From NCBI RefSeq assembly GCF_026914265.1, contig NC_069132.1, forward strand, positions 37,379,152 to 37,443,151: a stretch of 64,000 nt of DNA, given 5' to 3'. The notes under the pieces were generated by a model. The model searched no databases. It saw only the letters and a program-made list of their open reading frames with translations, and was not told the DNA's origin. This document shows, piece after piece, positions 49,201-59,384 of this stretch (its first letter is position 1; each line of letters begins with the position of its first letter). The DNA is from Mya arenaria. Its lineage: Eukaryota > Mollusca > Bivalvia > Myida > Myidae. The position numbers were made by a program, and so were the translations under genes.

Positions 49201-52200
49201 ATCTACAATAACGGCTTGTGTAAGATAGGTTCATCCCAACCCGAACGTTGGGTGTTAAGCGGAAACGAGGCTTACCGAGACTTAGGGGTGAACCTATCTT
49301 ACACTCTAGGTCATGGAAGATACTAATAGTGTCATTCAGTTGGTTCTCCATTCAATGTTTGTTAAATGATAAGATACTGTTTATAGACTAGTTTGTTCAT
49401 TATATATATAGTAATGCAGTTTGATGTCTTTACAGGAATGAGATCATCGTGTGAAGTTATCATTTACCTGAACTTGAAGAAAGCTTTAGAAGGTACGTAG
49501 TATTATATTGTCAGATTATTTTATTATTTCAAATAATGTTAAAAATATTTTTTGGAATAAATCAATTATAAAAACATATTTTTTCACTTTTCGGATAAAA
49601 CGTTTTGGTATTCGGACTTTGGCCAAACTTCAGCATTAAAGTGTTCAGAAAAACCATTACATATAACATATTATGAACACACAGATATATGCTCAGGCCA
49701 AGAATTATGAGAATCTTTTTAACTGTTTTAAGTTTTACCAAAGACTATGGTTATGAATAAAATTCTAATAAATGTTTGATATTTTTTGTAGACGGTATTC
49801 CTTTTTTCCGGTCGGCGAATAATGTGATCTTGTCGCCAGGCAACAAGGATGGAATAATCTTCCCTCGCTATTTTGAGGGAGTACAGGACAGAGTGCAAAG
49901 TAAATTAAGTTCTTGGTGAACACTGAGAGGAAAATTAAAAAAGATACACAAATGACATAAAATATTTTTAAAAGAAATTGGTCTGATACAATACTTTATT
50001 AAAGTAATTGGGCTGCTGGGTGTTTTCTACTTTTTATGCTTCCTGTTAAGTAAGGCTGATATTTTGGGACCAGCGTGTTGCTTTCATGTCCACTTTATGT
50101 TTCTTGGTATAATATTTTGACTGAGTTTGATCAACAGCCAGATGCACCATTAACTTCAAAGCATTGGCTCTGGAATTGTAAATCGGATCTTTTACATGAG
50201 TATTTCCTATCCATTCTTTACCAAACTTAGTCACAATGTTTATTGGCATAATATCTCAACTGATTTTGATCAATGGCCAGATCGGGTTGAAAACGTTTGA
50301 GTTATCCTCTAAAATGTATTCTCATCATTTCCAGAAAGACTTAGTTTGCTGTTTGCTTTTGTTATTTTTAAGTATTTATGCAAAAAGCTACAGAAACAAG
50401 CTCAGTAGCAAACAGTTTAAACATTAACACGGTTTAATGGCACTGGGCAAACACCAAAGACATAGAACTCAAAATCACAAACAAGAAACATAGAAGAACA
50501 GCACAAAACTCCACAAACAGCACAGTGCATAATACTATATATAAAAATATAGGTATGTGTTTATCAAGAATTGTACCGTCTTGGAACGGTCAGTAAAAGT
50601 AAATTTACTGGGGGTTTAAACCAGTTTATGTGCACAAACCTCACTCTTATCCCAACAATCCTTAATAAAGATAAAACGCAAAAGGTAAATCTTATCAAAG
50701 TATGCATAATTTCAGGAAACTTATCAACTAAACAAATAATAATAAACGTACAGGTAAACCCCAAGTACTTCTATGATTAGAAAGCGCAACTCTATATGCA
50801 GACGGAGGGGTACAATTCAGAGTACCTTATGCAAAAACTTTTCAAAGATACGCCGAAAAAACCTTCTACGGCCATAAAAGAATAAAGAATTTAAGTGGGT
50901 ATCGTGCCCAAGCAGGCAAGACCTGTACATGTAATGTGGTCCACTTCCGCCCAGTCATGTCCCTTATGACAAAAAATCAAAAAAATCAATGCAAATCCTT
51001 TACGTTGAGTTTCTGTTTCAGACTGTCGTATGCAGTTCAATGAAAAGATCAACTCCGGCATCAAGGCAGGGCCTGCAGAAACTGGCAGGAAGAGGAAGAA
51101 TAAAAAGAAGAAGAAAGAGAAGAAGAACGAAGGTCAAGATGATGGGCCAGATGCATCTGACGAAGGTATCCAATCCGATGAAACAACTAAATACCGCAAA
51201 TTTTACTATCATGTAAACAATTAGTCAACGCCGCACCCCAGGCAAAGGATAAAGTTTGTCTATCGACAGCAGAATTCTGACTCACTGAAATCAACTGATT
51301 CCTCTAAGAGTTTCAATTTTCTAAAAGAAACGGAATCCTTCTCAAGAGCTCTAGAGTAATGATTCTTAGAAGGCAACTGCATCTCACTCAAAAGCAAAAA
51401 ATTATGATTCTCAGAAAGAAGCTCAATATAATAAAGAAGATAACTTGAAAAACAAAGTTAAAAGCACTGATAGTAAATGGCATCGTAGTTAAGTTGATGG
51501 GTCAAATCGAAACAATGATGGTTGAATGAAAGGGGAACTATGATAATACATTGTTAACATAATAGTATTCAACTTTAAAACTGTGATATTTTGGATTTGT
51601 TTTGTTATTTATAATCGTGTTACATTTTGTTGTCACTGTAACTAGTATTGTTCGTTAATCGAAGCAAAATAATACTTTTATATGATATTTATAAAGTTAT
51701 CATCTTCATGTTAATATCTGTAATAGATCATACTGTTATCGGCTTATTTTCTGTTTTTGATGTGCCATTCTTTTTCTTATGAAAGTCTTGATTAATTATT
51801 GTTTGTTGTTATTTTTAGACACCCAGCCGTCCCTTGAAACGGGTCATGATGAGTCGCCCTCTAAATATGACGAACCCAGAACCATAGGTAAGGCAAACGA
51901 CACACAGCCCAATGCTCAGACAAAGGGTGAAGATGTGACAGTAACACCTGCCATGGATCAGCCAAATGGAGCTCAACAGGATATTCAGATGAAGAGTAAA
52001 GATGTTTCCGTAAAACCTACCACGAGTAAAGCAAATGATGTTCAGCCTGATGCTCCTGCAAAGAGTGATGATGATGCAAAAGCAGCTTCTGCATCTAACA
52101 CTCCTGCTGAAACAATGGTATGGAAGGAACCAGTGATGGTAACTGAAGCTGCTACTTCAAGAACGATTGTGAAAGACGTTATACGCCAAAACCCGTCTCA

Positions 52201-55200
52201 TATGGTTGTTGTATGTTGCGGAGAGAAATTTGGAAATGAAGACTCAAAGGTTCGCTTAATTGCCGTCTTCGAAAAACCAAACATTATGGTTTATTACCTT
52301 GACGACGATAACAGAGAGATTGTTAGGGAAGGAGAATTGAATACACTGCTGAACACAAGGCTTATTCCTAAGGTATGATGTCAATTTGCAACATTATTTT
52401 TCCTGTTGTTTGTTTCGGAGATCAGTTGCATGGTATTTTATAATGTAGATTGGTTATGTCTTGGGAGTGTTTTGTGTTCTCAGAACATGGTCTTCTATTA
52501 GGTCTTGAATTTAAAACCTAGCAAAATATGAATTGATCAATGTTTGCCAATGATGAAATAATGGTTTTACAAATTCTAAACCATTGCGATATTGGTTAAA
52601 CCATGCAAAATGGACCTCCAGAAATTAAGATAATGAACAGTATGGTGAATGAAGAGCTTTTTTGTACACAGTAAATGCTTTTCAAACATCATTTTGGAAA
52701 GTTTTGAGTATTAAAGTAACATGATATAATTGTGTTGACCCCAAAAATTAACCCTAATAAAATCAAAGCAGTCTTTAATTATATGTATCTTCTTCGTCCA
52801 CTACGTTCTTGTCACCTTTGTACAATCTACATACATTTTGTCCATACGACACTACTTGACAAGTTTTTATTACTTTGAAGGTTTTCCACAACATCCGCGA
52901 CGTTTCCATGAGTCTTATGATGGAATTTGGTATATTGCTGGACGGAACACCTATCTGGGACATAAAGGTAAATTTGTGCTGATCGAGTTTACAAAATTTC
53001 TAGCAATATGGGACATACCGGTACCATACCTTAATGTTCAACAAGCCATCTGAAATTGTGGCTATATTGGACAGACAGGCACCTTTGTATTCTACGAGCC
53101 ATCTAAAAGTGTGGTAATATGGGACATACATGTGCCTTTGTATTATACACGTTTACTAAATGATAAATTCTGAATGCAGGTGCCAATCGCTTGTCCATTT
53201 ATCACAGCAAGGGGCAAAACTTGAAAAACTCATCAGCCTAATGAAACATGGGGGTCTATTTTCTTGATTTTAACAAAACAGTTATTGGAAGTATGTGAGC
53301 ATATCATAACTGGTAATAATCATACTAAAATGCAAGTGAATATATAAGTTTAGGTTTTACACTATGGTGGCTTCAATAATGTTGCCAATTACAACACCTC
53401 TGGAGATAATAACAATTAAGCTATTAAAAAATTGCAATGTTTCTGGTTGAAAAAAGAAGCTCTTCTGCATTTGACAGGATATAACATTACGGAGATAAGT
53501 CAATTGTGACCATCACTTCAAAAAGTTTGACTGTAAAGGTCAAAGCAGAAAAATAGTGGAGTTTGCTTTATCTTGGATTATTATTTGAATTTAATAACCA
53601 GCATAGGAAATTCGAGAGGTTGGCCCCTGAATACGTCAATGTCATATCAAAATACAAAACAGCTTGATTAAGTATTCATAATATCAAGAATTTATCTAAA
53701 GCCATTTTAGTTTTTTTTATAATAAGTCATCATTTGGCATTTGAACCGTGACTGTTGGGACAAGTGTAAGACTTTACAATATCAAAACATTAGTGGTAAA
53801 ATGTAGAAGATTCATCGCTCCATCAGACTTCAAAATATTAATGGTAAAATGTAGAAGATTCATCGCTCGTGAAGTATTTCTACTGAAAAAAATATCATTA
53901 AGCAACATAATTCAGTTAAAAATGTACAGTATACTCAGACATGATTGGCTGAAGATGAAATACATAAAATCATGTGCTTGTTAAAATGTTAATCATCAAA
54001 AAATACATCAACAAAACACACACTGGCTATATTTTCTATCAAACTTGAAAGCAAAAAGGCAACAAACAAAAAAATAATATTACCTTTTTTTTCTTTATTG
54101 TGGTAACAGATAAAGAAAGAACCTAAATAAACTGTGACTGTTGGTCCAATATCTTTTCGGGTAAATTGGAATAGTATTTAGCTGCATAAAACTACTGCAT
54201 TGTTCAATGCGATTGAAAGAAATATGTTACTATAAGTTTGGCATGATGTAAAGAACATAATGGCAATACTATTTAAATGTTGTTGTTGTTTTTTTTCAAA
54301 TATCTAAAGGTAATATAGGTTTAACATTATTTCATCACTATCAATTTGACTTCTATATATATTTAACCTTTGACTGCATTTTTAAAAACAGTCTTGGTAA
54401 AAAATGAAATATATTGTTAAGATGAATGGTTTTATTTGATGATTTCATTGTGATGAAATGTATAAAAATAGTCCCTTGAAATAATTGCCTGTTCTGCAAG
54501 AACTTAAAATAAAATATAAAAATGCATGTCACACTTAAATGACCAGTTATTCTGATTTCCTTGACCTTGAAAAACTGTTTGAGCGATTGACCGGAAGTAT
54601 TTACCACAACCAGAATAAACCTTTTTGATATTGCAATATTATAGCAGATCTTACAAATTGCACACAAAACAGTATTTTACACCATGAAACCTGGGATTCA
54701 TTAAAGACTTTCTTGTTTGCTTTAAGCCTTATATTGTTTGATTTTATTCATTTAAGATTATTAACGAGGAAATGAAATTACCAGTGATTGACTATGAACA
54801 CCTAATGGAAACCTACAATTACACGCCCAAGATGATGAAAAATTGGGCCACTGAAAACGAGACTTTCGACAAGCAGCTTGATGGCCCGGATGTTCCTGTG
54901 GGAGTTTTGGAATCTATTATTGAGAGGGGAAAACTTATTGATGACCTGTACAGAGTTTTTGAAAGGTTTGTAATTTATAAGGTACTAAGCGTTCTTAACA
55001 ATTTAACAAGCAGTCGGACTGCATCTGGCTTATGCCAATGTAATAGCTTAGTAAGCAATGAACATTTTTTAACCGAATAGGAAGTCTAACGCAATCCTGC
55101 TAAAAGACAAACCACGAAACTAAACTACAACGGTAAACTGTATAGGAATGCCCAATTCCATATTTATATTATCTTTTCACTGTTTCAGTGAAATCAATGA

Positions 55201-55414
55201 TGATCAAAAGAAGGCGATGAAGAAGAAAGTCTATGATGCTGTTAAGCCAGATGACAAACTACAGACCCTGCTTGAGAAGCTCAAATTAGAACGCAAAGAA
55301 AAGGAAAAAGCAGATAAGAAATCGGAAGCTCAGCAAAAAGCACCACCGAAACAAAAGCAGCCGCAACCGCACCAACAGGGAAAGGGGAAAGAAAAGAGGA
55401 AAAAGCGGAGATAA
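41128..55414 (+). CDS. TRPT1: tRNA 2'-phosphotransferase fused to an EXD1-like domain (13 exons)
   Basis: Coding exons: 41128-41134, 41417-41826, 42185-42272, 43739-43908, 47750-47848, 48691-48763, 49436-49492, 49792-49899, 51022-51165, 51819-52372, 52881-52967, 54757-54965, 55189-55414. All introns are GT-AG and all phases match. The total is 2,232 nt, giving 743 residues plus stop. Residues 1-139 are low-complexity; 140-332 form the KptA/Tpt1 domain; 338-485 are a Lys-rich then disordered linker; 486-668 resemble EXD1; 669-743 are a basic tail. Tpt1 enzymes use NAD+ to remove the 2'-phosphate left at the splice junction by fungal/plant-type tRNA ligation, giving ADP-ribose 1'',2''-cyclic phosphate. 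In animals the physiological substrate is less clear, and family members also ADP-ribosylate nucleic-acid phosphates. The start is the first ATG in frame, split from exon 2 after seven bases (ATG TCT G). Exon 9 has a second in-phase donor at 51,132. The KptA part is certain; the fusion rests on phase agreement and lacks transcript evidence. Confidence 0.85.
42640..43360 (+). mobile_element. Pearl-like repeat in intron 3
   Basis: The left end 'agagggccatgatggcccc' is followed by about three core units of roughly 140-180 bp marked by 'caggaagtc' and 'cccttgttgtattt'. Then comes a GGAC-rich tract at about 43,284-43,312 and an end with 'tagctcaccttgagc'. The layout is the pearl plan, but core sequence and ends differ from elements 1-3, so this is another family. 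A (GTT)n run at 42,986-43,016 lies inside one core. Confidence 0.65.
44455..44790. mobile_element. Palindromic MITE-like element in intron 4
   Basis: 'atataagactgctgacaaaa' near 44,552 and its inverted counterpart 'tatcagcagtcttatatgat' near 44,708-44,727 form arms of about 35 bp around a shared centre. The outer left part contains 'ctctcacagatttaccgttt'. A matching inverted terminus, 'aatctgtgagagtgcag', lies alone at 46,024-46,040. It may be the displaced right end or a second truncated copy. Similar elements are common in mollusc genomes (from memory). Confidence 0.55.
45430..46005 (+). mobile_element. Second pearl-like repeat in intron 4
   Basis: Three core units of about 150 bp are marked by 'gaccttgacctttgag', 'gggtcaaggtcactgcac' and 'gaggacaacat'. 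They are followed by a GACAGACG-type tract at 45,935-45,965 and the end 'ataatgccaggggatta'. Same plan as pearl, but a different core. Confidence 0.65.
46010..46060. repeat. Isolated MITE-type terminus
   Basis: Holds 'acggtcaatctgtgagagtg' then 'cagctttaagg', the inverted counterpart of the left part of the element at 44,455. Between the two lies the pearl-like repeat, so one interrupted element or two separate copies are both possible. Confidence 0.4.
46128..46219. repeat. (TA)n microsatellite, about 45 copies
   Basis: A pure TA dinucleotide tract in intron 4, flanked by 'ttaatatg' and 'ttgatgttcatg'. The open frame across it is an artefact. Length is likely polymorphic and may be mis-assembled. 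Confidence 0.95.
48305..48610 (+). mobile_element. tRNA-derived V-SINE-like element in intron 5
   Basis: A tRNA-like head shows an A-box-like 'tggtctcgtggtcagg' and a B-box-like 'ggttcattccc'. It is followed by a body with 'ggtttccctgggtactctgt' and 'aagaccacacccacgcg'. This arrangement is typical of mollusc SINEs of the V-SINE superfamily. A diverged partial relative is at 9375-9530. Confidence 0.6.
49218..49314. repeat. 97-bp palindromic foldback element in intron 6
   Basis: The left arm 'gtgtaagataggttcatccc' is mirrored by the right arm 'ggggtgaacctatcttacac'. Arms of about 20 bp with one mismatch flank a GC-richer centre. The transcript could form a strong hairpin. Probably a tiny MITE. 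Confidence 0.8.
50376..50830. repeat. Dispersed repeat R1, long copy in intron 8
   Basis: Best preserved R1 copy, aligned with 4386-4830 over its whole length. It sits between exons 8 and 9 of the TRPT1-like gene, in the intron that joins the KptA domain to the downstream part. Confidence 0.75.
51022..52117 (+). other. Linker: basic Lys-rich stretch and disordered repeats (exon 9 and start of exon 10)
   Basis: Residues 338-485. Exon 9 encodes a run containing 'GRKRKNKKKKKEKKNEG', a plausible nuclear localisation signal. Exon 10 begins with loosely repeated segments around 'KANDTQPNAQTKGEDV', 'DQPNGAQQDIQMKSKDVSV' and 'KANDVQPDAPAKSDDD', an imperfect unit of about 25 residues. If intron 9 is retained, translation stops at 51,222-51,224 after 'YYHVNN'. 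Confidence 0.7.
52118..54965 (+). other. EXD1-like degenerate 3'-5' exonuclease domain (exons 10-12)
   Basis: Residues about 486-668. 'MVVVCCGEKFG', 'KVRLIAVFEKPNIMVYYL', 'LIPKVFHNIRDVSMSLMMEF' and 'IWDIKIINEEMKLPVID' follow the order of the RNase D/DEDD fold as found in EXD1. There the second motif reads K-V-I-H-D-x-R-x-x-S, next to F-G-V and D-T. The acidic motif I pair (D-x-E) is replaced by Cys and Gly, and the motif II Asp by Val, so nuclease activity is not expected. EXD1 is itself an inactive exonuclease that acts as an RNA adaptor in piRNA biogenesis. Assignment to that family is by motif pattern only, so another RNase D-like family is possible. Confidence 0.6.
55189..55414 (+). other. 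Basic, probably helical C-terminal tail (exon 13)
   Basis: Residues 669-743. A charged helical segment 'LLEKLKLERKEKEKADKK' is followed by Gln/Pro/Lys-rich sequence and ends 'GKGKEKRKKRR' before TAA at 55,412-55,414. This is likely a coiled or single alpha helix plus a nuclear localisation or RNA-binding tail. Confidence 0.75.
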
Positions 55415-55635
55415 AAAAAAAATATATATTTAGTTTGTGGGCTGGGGCTTTATCTATTCTGATCATGGTTGTTATCATTAGTGATTTAGTGGGATGATAG
55501 AATAGCAACAACCACATTAAGGGAAAGGAAAGAGTGGAAAGGAGAAATGAGAAGGATATACTATAAATTTTGGGGCCTTGGCTGTACTCTGATTATGGCT
55601 GTTTTCATTGCTGATTAAGTGTGGAATGATAGAAT

Positions 55636-55670
55636 ATTAAATGCTTGTTATGGGATCTTTTTTTATATAT
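55636..55670 (+). terminator. Candidate polyadenylation site of the TRPT1-like gene
   Basis: ATTAAA at 55,636-55,641 is followed by a T/G-rich stretch 'tgcttgttatgggatctttt', about 220 bp after the stop codon. A canonical AATAAA occurs only later, at 56,553-56,558, and could serve a longer 3' UTR. Neither is confirmed. Confidence 0.35.
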
Positions 55671-56064
55671 CTTGCTTTTCTGATAGTTTAAGGGTGATTT
55701 GAGTTTGACAAATTGTTTTTGTGATTAATGTTTGACAATTTGAATGTGATTATTTCCAAAAATGTTTGTTTTGTCCAAATTGTTTTTGGTTTAAGAGTAC
55801 AAGATTTTATAATACATTTACCATTTTATTTATCAGCTTTGTTTCTTCACGTTAGTGTTAAGAATTGTTAATACAATGATTGTGTAATTTTGCATGAATT
55901 TTATAATAGTATTATGCCTTTGATTTATAACATAGTAAGCTTTAAAATATCGAAACAAAAGTCCTCTCTCTATATATATATTTTCCTGTGTGATAAGCTT
56001 TAATAATGCCATATTGTTTTGTTAGAAATGCATATCAACGATTATTATATTCAACAGCTGTGTT

Positions 56065-56215
56065 TTGGTATAGGTTTTTACACCTTACCAAAGGGATTGT
56101 GGGCTTGATTCCCACTAAAGTAACTTTCTTATGACCTCTCAAAACAGAATTATAGTCCTGGTTTCTACCCAGGAAACAGACTCGAGTCTGATTTGTCTAT
56201 AAGCCATCAGGTATC
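56065..56215 (+). repeat. Possible tRNA-derived SINE fragment
   Basis: 'gtgggcttgattcccac' resembles a tRNA T-arm/B-box hairpin, followed by 'ggtttctacccaggaaacag'. No A box was convincing. From 56,216 to 58,339 I see no gene. An open frame at 56,830-57,030 is discussed among the rejected items. Confidence 0.35.
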
Positions 56216-58339
56216 ATGAAATTTAAGCTTCAATATACTGGCTCTATATCAAGGTAGCAGACTTCATTAAGTAGTATTGTTAGAGATCTTCAAATGTTAT
56301 CACATTGTTAGATATTTTCAAATGTTATCATTGTATGAATACATATTCTCTTCATCATAAATTCAGCATTTATTTGTGTTAATTGTTTTTTGACATGCTT
56401 TCTAAAAATTCTGATAAAATTAAGTTTGTTGAGTATGGCAGTGATACATTATGTTGCGCATCTAATGTTGTATTCTTATTGTTTTTCTTCAGGACCCAAT
56501 TATTCCTAAACATGTGCATTTGCAGATTGCACTCTTTGTTAAGTAATGTGTTAATAAAACTTGTGCAAACTATGTTGAAGACGCTCAGGTTATGCCCTTT
56601 TGTCCAAAGAAGGCATTCAAGATATCAAAAAGAATCGTTGGTCATTAAGATGAAGTATTTATGTAGTTACTTATTGAATAGTATATGCATATACTGTTAA
56701 TGTTTTACTTTTAAATAATGTTTTTTCTTTAAGTCCTTTAATTTTGTTTTATGAGTTTTCATAAAATTTATCCCCCGTTAAATTTGGATTATAGTTGAAC
56801 ATTAAGAATGAAGTGTTACTCTTCAAGTATTGTTTGCATTTAACAAGTGGAGCAGAGATGCTCAAAAGAAGCTAGTTGGGTCCATAACCTGGAGTTCTAT
56901 GGATCGTATTAACCACACTCTGCCACCATCTGTTTTATGCAAACAATCGGGGGTTTTAAAAACCCACAATTTGCCGGTCTGGATCGATTTTGATATTCAG
57001 GGACCGATTTCGGTAAATAAAAATGGCTAATATATCAATACCTTAAGAAAAACGCTTAATTTAAAAACGTAAACTAGACATTGGTATGTAAGGTTTACGC
57101 TCACCTAGTGAATAGTTAAGTATTGACAATGATTTTCCCTCCATTTATTGCAGGGTTGGTCATCAATAAGTTTAAGTGAAATATTCCATGATCATGCCGC
57201 AGCGACTTCTTTCCTTGAAAACATTTTACAGTATGTGATGATGGTGTGATTTGTCTTTATTTTCTGTACATTCAAATCAACTAAATTAATACTTTCTTAT
57301 TCGAGTGGAAATAACTGAACAATTAGACTGTGTTTGCATATTTAGGTATCATATTCATTGTTTTTATTATTTTTTATGTTAAGGTTCATGTTTATTTGGT
57401 TGTCTTTTTTTAATTAAAAGTTTAGCGCAGCCGTGTAAATGATAAATTTTCATAGACACATAACAATAAACGAAAATGTATAAAATGGTTGAAATTATTT
57501 TCGGTACTGACAAAGCACCACTGTCAAGTAAAAAACGGCACACATATGTACCGGTAGATATTTGTACATATAGTTCATATATAGTATAAAAAAATAAAGT
57601 CCTGCTTGATTGTATGATACTCGGTCATTATTTAACAAACAAGAACTGCAAAACATTTAAGAGAACGACCAAAATGTTGGCGGTTATAATTCAATCATAA
57701 GGCACAGTATGGCAAATGAAATGTCAATCAATATGAAAACTAACCAGCAAATATTTTTAAAAAATACTCTGGTGTCAGTTCTTAAATGGTTACAACTATT
57801 ATAAGTTTGTTTAAAAAGTCATAGAAAACATTTTTCTGCTTTTTGTTACTAATCACCACTGCAATCTTTCAGTGAAAAATACACTCAAAAGTTGAACTGT
57901 TCTGTTTTCCATAAGAAAAGTTAGTTTCATCAGAAAACAAGACCCGGCAGGGAAATGGTTGGTTTAAACAGCATTTAGTCTTAAATTTTAAATCCAAAAT
58001 TGTACAAAATAAGTCAAAATCCACAATGTCAAATTCGGGTTATCTTAGTGTTTTTGTTATGTTAAACCTTTTTCGAATGTGTTGGGTTTTAGTTATCCAC
58101 CTTTTGTTTTTAAGTTATATATATCTAACAGTTTCCCATTCCTTCGATATCGTGAGTTTTTAATGTTTATTTTATAGCAGTTACAATTGAAGAGGACACA
58201 AATGGCTAACATAGATCTGGGGGGTTTTAAATGAGAACTTGCCCTTCTTCCGGCTTTGATACAGGTTACGATTTTAGCACTTGTCAATTTGTCACTTGTG
58301 TCCACTCCGTATCTCTTAGACCCCTCAAAAGATTTTCAG

Positions 58340-58985
58340 CTTGACTATTCGATTAAGACTAATAAAGGAGAGCTACATTACTCACCCTAACGGTAGGCGT
58401 CGGCGTTACGCTTAGGTTAAAGTTTTGCATGTAAGCACCTTTAAGTCATTATCTCAGTAACTTCAACATTTATTTCATTGAAACCTTGGATATATATTCC
58501 CTACTATCTAACCTACTAAATTAAGGGAGTTAGATAACACTTATATGAATTTAATGCAAATACTGGGCCTTTGTTATTTGACTTAGAAATTCTGGTTAAG
58601 GTTTTGCATGTAAGCACACACAGGTTAATATCTCAGCATCTACTTGGTGTATTGCATTGAGACTTTAAACAATGGTACTCAACCACCCAACCAACTCGAT
58701 TAACCAAGTTAGATGCTTGTGATTTGCAAATAATGGCCCTTTATTATTAGACTATTAACAATATCTCACTAACAACTTGATTGATTAAATTGAGACTTAA
58801 TACTTAAAACAGTACTCAACGATCACGCGTACCATCAAGTCTATATTTCATTCGAGGCTGAATGTTTTTTTTAAACTTTACACAAATCTTTGTAGGCATC
58901 ATTCTATTCTAATTGTACAGTGACCCGTACATGTTTCGCAAAAAACATTTTAATGCTTTCACTGAAAAGCGCCGAAATAGTCGAG
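58340..58985. mobile_element. MITE-like element with 'gactattcg' termini
   Basis: Starts 'gcttgactattcgattaag' with a nearby 'gtaggcgtcggcgttacgc', and ends 'cgaaatagtcgagcgc', an inverted match to the start. Inside, three related subunits begin with 'gttttgcatgtaagcac' and 'tatctca'. It is the opposite-orientation relative of 39,240-39,592. Non-coding. Confidence 0.55.
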
Positions 58986-59230
58986 CGCTTATAATACATT
59001 GACAAATTTTCACTTCATCGAGACGAAGTGCAGAACCCACATTCCAGGCTCATTGGCCCAAGGTCAAGGTCAAAGCTTCGAGCCATTGAATACGTTTCCC
59101 CTCTATCTTCTAGAACCTTTAGAGGATATTCATGGAATTTAGGTCAAATTTTTCACACCAAGCCAATGTGCAGATCCCACATTCCAGCCCACCAGGTCAA
59201 GGTTCAACGTCAATCACCAATATCTCTTTG
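58986..59230. repeat. Short imperfect tandem repeat
   Basis: Two related segments each contain 'gtgcagaacccacattccag' or its variant, followed by 'aaggtcaa'. They lie about 130 bp apart. Identity otherwise unknown; no coding signal. Confidence 0.4.
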
Positions 59231-59384
59231 AATTTTTTTTTATAAATATTCAAATATTCATCGAAATGAGACAACATGCAGTACAAACATAGCTAATGGA
59301 TCAGTTAAAAGTCAAAATAAAAGTTCTTTCCATATCCCTTATAAACCCCTAGGATTTTCACGAAACTTGGGTAAAATGTTAACC

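Larger units (their letters stand above)
42185..49899 (+). other. KptA/Tpt1 phosphotransferase domain (exons 3-8)
   Basis: Residues 140-332. Family motifs appear in order: 'LSSILRHNAAKFGLEL' (Arg156, His157); 'RSYTLEDIQHVV' and 'KQRF'; 'IRANQAHSIQV' (Arg217), which spans the exon 4/5 junction; 'VIHGTYYKSWEMI'; 'GLRRMNRNHIHFAAGLPG'; 'GMRSSCEVIIYL' (Arg285); and 'GIPFFRSANNVILSPG'. Biochemical work on Tpt1 family members defines an Arg-His-Arg-Arg catalytic set, and all four appear present. The domain ends near 'FPRYFE'. The enzyme therefore looks active. Retention of intron 8 would add 'SKLSSW' and a stop at about 49,920, giving a short TRPT1-only form. Confidence 0.93.

Noticed and set aside
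56830..57030. Plus-strand open frame ending at a possible donor
   Set aside because: No acceptor, no family resemblance, and the peptide has no recognisable motif. It may be repeat-derived.
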